Positions 59,332 through 64,000 of a DNA stretch of 64,000 nt are shown here, piece by piece. Each line of letters begins with the position of its first letter. The first letter of the stretch is position 1. Position numbers and translations under genes: made by a program. The DNA is taken from positions 1,198,777-1,262,776 of the forward strand of contig NZ_CP026003.1 in assembly GCF_003086795.1 (NCBI RefSeq). The letters run 5' to 3'. This stretch comes from Stenotrophomonas sp. SAU14A_NAIMI4_5. Lineage in GTDB: Bacteria; Pseudomonadota; Gammaproteobacteria; Xanthomonadales; Xanthomonadaceae. Below the pieces are notes generated by a model. That model saw only the letters and a list, made by a program, of their open reading frames with translations. It had not been told where the DNA came from and searched no databases.

Positions 59332-62300
59332 TCACATCGACACCTTCTTCCGGTTGTCGTCGCTGTCGCGGTCGATCAGCTTGTTGTACGGATCGAACCC
59401 GGCCTCATCCGGCTTGCCGTCCACGGTCACGGTGATCGTCGGAGCGGCCTCGGTGATGTGCTGGCGCTGCAGGTACAGCACCTTCTGGTCGCGTTCCTTG
59501 CCGGAAGGCGCATTGGCGAACACGCCGATCTCGATCCAGTCGTCCAGCGTGGCCGGGGTTTCCTTGCCCTGGCCATCGGCATGCACCTTGGCGGCGTGCA
59601 GCTTCAGGGTGACGTCGTAGCGGCCATCCGCACGCTTCTTTGCGCTAGCCGTCTCCAGCCGGTTGTCATAGAGGGTGATCTTCTCGAACAGATCGGTCAG
59701 CAACTGCTGGCGGTCGGCCGGTGCTTCGGCACGCAGGTAGCCCAGCAGTTCGCGCGAGGTGGTGTACGGCGGCTGCTGGTAGCCCTTGTCCTGCAGGAAG
59801 CGCTTCAGTGCGCGGTTCAGGGCGGCTTCGCCCATCTCCTCGCGCAGGCGGTAGAACACCAGCGAACCCTTGCGGTAGTGGATGTACTGCTGGTTCTCCA
59901 CCCGCTCCAGCGGCAGCTCCTCGATGCGTTCGCTGCCACGCTCGGCCAGGTACCGGTCCAGTTCGGTCTTCAGGAACTGGCGCATGTGCGCGCGGCCGTA
60001 CTCCTGTTCCATCACCATCAATGCCGAGTACTGCGCCAGTGATTCGGACAGCATGGTGGCACCCTGCACGTTGGCGCCGATCACCTGGTGTGCCCACCAC
60101 TGGTGGGCGATCTCATGCGCGGTGACGTAGAACACGTAGTCCACGTTGTCCGGGTCGCGCAGGTCGGCGATGAAGCCGAGCGACTCGGAGTAGGGAATGG
60201 TGTTGGCGAAGGACTGGGCGAAGCTGCGGTAGCCCGGGAACTCGATGATGCGCACCTGGCGATGCTGGTACGGGGTGAAGTTCGCCTCGTAGTAGGCCAG
60301 CGACTTCTGCACGGCCTCGATCATCCGATCCACGTTGTAGGGGTGGGCCGGGTCGAAGTACACCTCGATCGGGATGTCCTTGTACATGCCTTTCTTCACC
60401 TGCCAGCGTGCGGACAGGTAGGCGTAGAAGTTCAGCATCGGCCGGTCCATGGCGTAGCTGAAGCAGCGCCGCCCATCCACGGTGGCTTCCTTCTGCAGGT
60501 AGCCCGGTGCCAGCGCCACCTGGTCTGGTGCGGTGCAGATGGTGGTGCGGAAATCCAGCCAGTCGGCGTCGTTGGACACGTAGTTGTTGGCGCGCGCGGC
60601 GTCATCCTCCAGCTTCGGCATGCGGATCGGCTCACCCAGCCCGCGCTTGCGCCGCTCGTTGCGATCCTTCAGCTCGCTGTTCTCGTCGTAGCCGAAGGAG
60701 GGCAGCAAGCCGCTGTTGAAGAACGTGCCGTTGTCCACGATGTTGCTGGGCGCCTGGCCAGCGGTGATGCCCTTTGGCTTCTGCTCGACGCGGAAATGTA
60801 CCGTGCGCTGTTCGCCGGGCTGCAGCGGCGCGGCCAGGCGGTAGATGCGGTAGCCCAGGTCCACGTCGTGGTAGCTCAGGGTCTGCCCGCCAAGGTCGAC
60901 CTTGATCAGCTCACGGTCGTCGCCCATCGAGATGTGGATGTCGTTGATCGGCACCGCGTGCGGATTGCGGATCGTCCAGTCGGCATCGATGGTCACCGTC
61001 TGCGTTTCCGGACGCAGGTCCACGCGGTTGTCGATGGCGATGATGCGCGGCTGCGGCAGGTTGCGGTACTTGGACAGCTCGCGCTCGTAGCGCACCTGCA
61101 GGTCACGCTGCTGGTCCGGCGACACGAACTCGTTGCGGATGTTGGTGCTCCAGTACAGCCAGCTGCCCAGGGCAACAAAGGCGACCAGCGATACAGCGAA
61201 CCCCGCGCCGGTCGGACCGCGCAGGCGGTGCATGGCCAGCTTCACCCGCTCACGCAGACCGGTGCCGACGCCGCGCACCCAGAACGCGGAGGCCAGGAAC
61301 AGCAGCGCGATCAGCAACAGGGCCCAGTAAGCCTGGAACACCAGCTGGCCCGGCAGGAAGTGGCCGTAGCCATTCATGTCCGAGTACGGGGCGTTGGGCC
61401 AGTTGCCGAAGTTGTACAGGTTCTGGGTGAAGTCCAGCAGCCCCAGTGCGACCTGGGCGATCATCACCACGATCAGCAGCGCATAGCCGAAGAACTTGTT
61501 GTTGGTCAGCACCTGCAGGACCAGTGCCAGCCCACCCATCAGGACATAGAACACCGAACCCAGCGCCAGCGCCTTCAGGTACAGCAGCGGCTCCAGGTGG
61601 GTGTAGCCCTGGGTCAGCTGCAGCGCCATCGACACCCCCGCGCCGATGGCCTGGAAGCAGGCGACGATGACCACCAGCGTGCTGAAGCGGGCCAGCAGCG
61701 GCACCCAGTTGGGCACCGGCATGGCGTCGCTCACTTCGTTCAGGCGCACCGAGCGCTCCTTCCAGACCAGCTCGCCGGAATAGAACAGCACGATGATCAC
61801 CAGCAGCCAGCTGTAGGCGCCCTGCAGTGACGTTAGCATTTCACTGGTCACCGGCCAGATGGGCGTGCCGTACATCACGTTCTGGTGCAGCGCGCCGGGA
61901 ATGAAGTTGGCCAGGCCCAGCACCAGCAGCACGATGAACGGCACGCTGCGCAGCACGCCCACGGTATCGAAGCGCACCTGCCGCAGGAACTGGTGCCAGC
62001 CGGTGGCGGCACTGAACACCGGGCGCACACGCGGCGCGACGATCTGCACCGGTCGCGCGGCATCAGCGTTGGCCACGATCTTGCGGCGGCCCCAGCGGCG
62101 GCGCCCGCTACCGGTGCGCTCGCTACGGAACAGGGCGAAGGTGGCGGCGAACAGCGCTGCGGCCACACCCAGCCACAGGGCGCGGTTGGCCAGCAGGTAA
62201 CCGGCCACCGGTGGCAGCTGCGTGTTGCTCTGCTCGGTGGCCCAGTAGCGCACGGCACGGCCCAGCGCACGCATGCCCAGCGGCTCGGTCAGCGTGGCGA

Positions 62301-62910
62301 TCCAGACGTTGTCGATGTCCTTCAGCAGCGAGGCGCTTACTCCGTACAGCACGAAGTAGCCGACCAGGCCGATGTAGACCCACAGGATCGAGCGGGTCGC
62401 CGCCGCCAGCATCGAGAGCAGGGCGGTGGTGAACACCACGTTGGGCAGGACGATCCAGGTGAACGTCCAGGCATACGCAGCCAGCGACACCGGGCCCACC
62501 CGGGCCTTGTCCACCCACGGCATGAACGGCCCCAGAAAGATGCCCAGTGCGATGACCAGGTAGACCACCAGGCTGGCGCAGATCGCGGCGAGGATGCGCC
62601 CTGCCAGGTAGTCGCGGCGCCTGATCGGGCTGGCGAAGATCAGTTCGGCGGTGCCCAGCTCGAAGTCACGCAGCAGGGCATTGCTGACGAACATCGTGGA
62701 CACCAGCATGCACACCATGGTGAAGATGCCCATGAAGCGTGCGATGACGATGGGCGCGTTGCTGTACACGTTGCCGGTGCCGCCGCCGATCTGCACGGCT
62801 TCGGTGGAAGCGGCGGCGAAGGCCAGCGCGGCGAACAGGAAGGCCAGCAGCCACAGCAGCGGCGAACGCAGCTGCTCGCGCAGCTCGAAGCGGAAGAAGG
62901 TCAGGATCAT
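59332..62910 (-). CDS. ABC-2 permease fused to M1-family aminopeptidase
   Basis: This 1192-residue protein has two parts. Residues 1 to about 570 carry about 12 membrane spans in two ABC-2 halves (beginning FRFELREQLRSPLLWLLAFLF). After a final span near 575-595 a long outside domain has the M1 zinc site HEIAHQWWAH (His932, Glu933, His936) with the third ligand in MLSESLAQY near residue 956. The exopeptidase GAMEN motif is not recognisable; TIPYSESLGF stands in its place. The ATPase gene is 12 bases upstream, so together they form one complex. The substrate is unknown: a peptide is exported or processed at the periplasmic face. The outside location of the peptidase is inferred from span count. 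Confidence 0.88.
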   Translation of the reverse strand: MILTFFRFELREQLRSPLLWLLAFLFAALAFAAASTEAVQIGGGTGNVYSNAPIVIARFMGIFTMVCMLVSTMFVSNALLRDFELGTAELIFASPIRRRDYLAGRILAAICASLVVYLVIALGIFLGPFMPWVDKARVGPVSLAAYAWTFTWIVLPNVVFTTALLSMLAAATRSILWVYIGLVGYFVLYGVSASLLKDIDNVWIATLTEPLGMRALGRAVRYWATEQSNTQLPPVAGYLLANRALWLGVAAALFAATFALFRSERTGSGRRRWGRRKIVANADAARPVQIVAPRVRPVFSAATGWHQFLRQVRFDTVGVLRSVPFIVLLVLGLANFIPGALHQNVMYGTPIWPVTSEMLTSLQGAYSWLLVIIVLFYSGELVWKERSVRLNEVSDAMPVPNWVPLLARFSTLVVIVACFQAIGAGVSMALQLTQGYTHLEPLLYLKALALGSVFYVLMGGLALVLQVLTNNKFFGYALLIVVMIAQVALGLLDFTQNLYNFGNWPNAPYSDMNGYGHFLPGQLVFQAYWALLLIALLFLASAFWVRGVGTGLRERVKLAMHRLRGPTGAGFAVSLVAFVALGSWLYWSTNIRNEFVSPDQQRDLQVRYERELSKYRNLPQPRIIAIDNRVDLRPETQTVTIDADWTIRNPHAVPINDIHISMGDDRELIKVDLGGQTLSYHDVDLGYRIYRLAAPLQPGEQRTVHFRVEQKPKGITAGQAPSNIVDNGTFFNSGLLPSFGYDENSELKDRNERRKRGLGEPIRMPKLEDDAARANNYVSNDADWLDFRTTICTAPDQVALAPGYLQKEATVDGRRCFSYAMDRPMLNFYAYLSARWQVKKGMYKDIPIEVYFDPAHPYNVDRMIEAVQKSLAYYEANFTPYQHRQVRIIEFPGYRSFAQSFANTIPYSESLGFIADLRDPDNVDYVFYVTAHEIAHQWWAHQVIGANVQGATMLSESLAQYSALMVMEQEYGRAHMRQFLKTELDRYLAERGSERIEELPLERVENQQYIHYRKGSLVFYRLREEMGEAALNRALKRFLQDKGYQQPPYTTSRELLGYLRAEAPADRQQLLTDLFEKITLYDNRLETASAKKRADGRYDVTLKLHAAKVHADGQGKETPATLDDWIEIGVFANAPSGKERDQKVLYLQRQHITEAAPTITVTVDGKPDEAGFDPYNKLIDRDSDDNRKKVSM

Positions 62911-62922
62911 GGTCTACTCCGG

Positions 62923-63822
62923 TCAGGCCGCGCGGGCACGCGCCTGCAGGCGCAGGCGCTGGAAGTAGACGTCCTCGAGATCGGGGGCCACGGCGCGGAA
63001 GCCATCGCCGGGATCGCTGGCACTGTGGATGTGGATGACCGGGCGGCCACCGACCAGACGCGTGGAGAGCACCACGTAGCGCGCCTCGTGGTCGGCCAGC
63101 TCGGACGGATCGACCTGCTTGCGCCAGACCTGGTTTGCCAGCGCTTCGATGGCATCGGTGGGGCGGCCGGTCAGCAGCACCTGGCCCTTGTTCATGATGG
63201 CCATGCTCGGGCACAGGTCGGTCACGTCCTCCACGATGTGGGTGGAGAGGATCACCGCCACGTTCTCGCCGATGGCGGCCAGCAAGTTGAGGAAGCGGTT
63301 GCGTTCCTCCGGGTCGAGGCCGGCGGTGGGTTCATCGACGATGACCAGGCGCGGGTCGCCGAGCAGGGCCTGGGCGATGCCGAAGCGCTGGCGCATGCCG
63401 CCGGAGTAGGTGCCCAGCTTGCGCTTGCGCGCGTCCCACAGGTTCACCTGCTGCAGCAGGCCGTCCACCACTTCGCGGCGCTGCGCGCGCTGGGTCAGGC
63501 CCTTGAGCACGGCGAGGTGTTCCAGCAGGTCGAGCGCGCTGACCTTGGGATAGACGCCGAAATCCTGCGGCAGGTAACCCAAGCGGCGGCGCACGGCGTC
63601 CTTGTCGCGCAGCACGTCGATCGGCGCCTCGCCGGGAATGCTCAGCACGGCAGTGCCGCTGTCGGCTTCCTGCAGCGTGGACAGGGTACGCATCAGCGAG
63701 GATTTGCCGGCACCGTTGGGGCCGAGCAGGCCGAACATGCCGCGCGGGATGTCCAGGGTGACCGCGTTCAACGCGTGGACGCCGTTGGCGTAGGTCTTGG
63801 ACAGCGAGTCGATCTGCAGCAT
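62923..63822 (-). CDS. ABC transporter ATP-binding protein
   Basis: This 299-residue ATPase has Walker A GPNGAGKSS at 34-42, Q-loop LPQDFGVYP, signature YSGGMRQRFGI near 142 and Walker B LVIVDEPTAGLD. It resembles ABC-2-type ATPases (CcmA/DrrA group). It lies 12 bases upstream of the permease-aminopeptidase gene in the same direction and is its natural partner. No other ABC gene is close. Confidence 0.93.
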   Translation of the reverse strand: MLQIDSLSKTYANGVHALNAVTLDIPRGMFGLLGPNGAGKSSLMRTLSTLQEADSGTAVLSIPGEAPIDVLRDKDAVRRRLGYLPQDFGVYPKVSALDLLEHLAVLKGLTQRAQRREVVDGLLQQVNLWDARKRKLGTYSGGMRQRFGIAQALLGDPRLVIVDEPTAGLDPEERNRFLNLLAAIGENVAVILSTHIVEDVTDLCPSMAIMNKGQVLLTGRPTDAIEALANQVWRKQVDPSELADHEARYVVLSTRLVGGRPVIHIHSASDPGDGFRAVAPDLEDVYFQRLRLQARARAA

Positions 63823-63924
63823 GCGGCGTACACCTCTTCCCTGTGTGTGAAGTGCCGTTTATCGCGCTGAATACGACGTCGGTCAATGCCGATGGTCATG
63901 GTTCCGGCAATTGGGGAGGGTCAG

Positions 63925-64000
63925 ATGATGAAATTCCTCTCCTGCCTGGCTGCGCGGTCCGTCGATTCCCGTCGTTGCGCTGATCGGTCATCATCGGGCG
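63925..64000 (+). CDS. Start of a possible gene running off the window
   Basis: ATG 63925 or 63928 follows GGGGAGGGTCAG, a good ribosome-binding site, and opens MMKFLSCLAARSVDSRRCAD. A divergent promoter region lies between here and the ABC ATPase. Too little is present to name it, and a frame of this length can be open by chance. Confidence 0.35.
   Translation, partial: MMKFLSCLAARSVDSRRCADRSSSG

Overview
The window looks like chromosome of a Stenotrophomonas species, most likely the S. maltophilia complex. The evidence is high GC content, dozens of short palindromes beginning GTAG (the SMAG/GTAG repeats described for S. maltophilia), a fused lysC-lysA gene, and the MurD2/MurL route to D-glutamate known from Xanthomonadales. 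Nearly all of it is coding. I see no rRNA, tRNA or CRISPR array. Only the end of one IS3-family insertion sequence enters, at the left edge.

Layout. 1-540: IS end and inverted repeats. 0.5-7.5 kb: cell-wall recycling pair murU/amgK, an M20 peptidase, a small ComEA-like protein, two different L,D-transpeptidases and HutD. 7.7-19.4 kb: a leftward iron block with three Fur-box-like sites. It holds a PiuA/Fiu-like receptor with the PiuC dioxygenase, then a CirA-like receptor followed by PepSY, DUF2271, DUF4198, ApbE and a membrane-anchored flavoprotein reductase. I read the last five as an electron path from NADPH to ferric siderophore in the periplasm, with DUF2271 as the flavinylated carrier. 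19.5-22 kb: Rieske protein, acetyltransferase, a repeat-flanked gene and a truncated AraC regulator. 22-27.3 kb: a complete suf operon (Rrf2 regulator-sufB-sufC-sufD-sufS). 27.5-33.8 kb: SET-domain methyltransferase, DJ-1/PfpI protein, lipoproteins, HU with a basic tail, OsmC and two PhzF paralogues. 33.9-39.3 kb: lysC-lysA, murL, murD2. 39.4-42.6 kb: SMI1/KNR4 protein, dienelactone hydrolase, ispB.

42.7-57.1 kb is a malto-oligosaccharide system: a GH13 alpha-glucosidase standing apart, then a TonB receptor, a GH97 enzyme, a six-hairpin glycosidase, an MFS sugar transporter and a periplasmic alpha-amylase. One palindrome, centred on ATACGTAT, precedes each of the three transcription units; it is probably the operator of a LacI-type regulator encoded elsewhere. 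57-59.3 kb holds small genes interrupted by duplicated 3' gene ends. 59.3-63.8 kb holds an ABC ATPase and a 1192-residue protein joining an ABC-2 permease to an M1 aminopeptidase.

Repeats shape the intergenic DNA. GTAG palindromes supply the TAG stop codon of at least four genes. A second 37-41 bp palindrome (GGGGTCAGAG...GACCCC) occurs six times. Three local direct duplications copy gene ends. All functional statements rest on reading motifs by eye; no database search was run.
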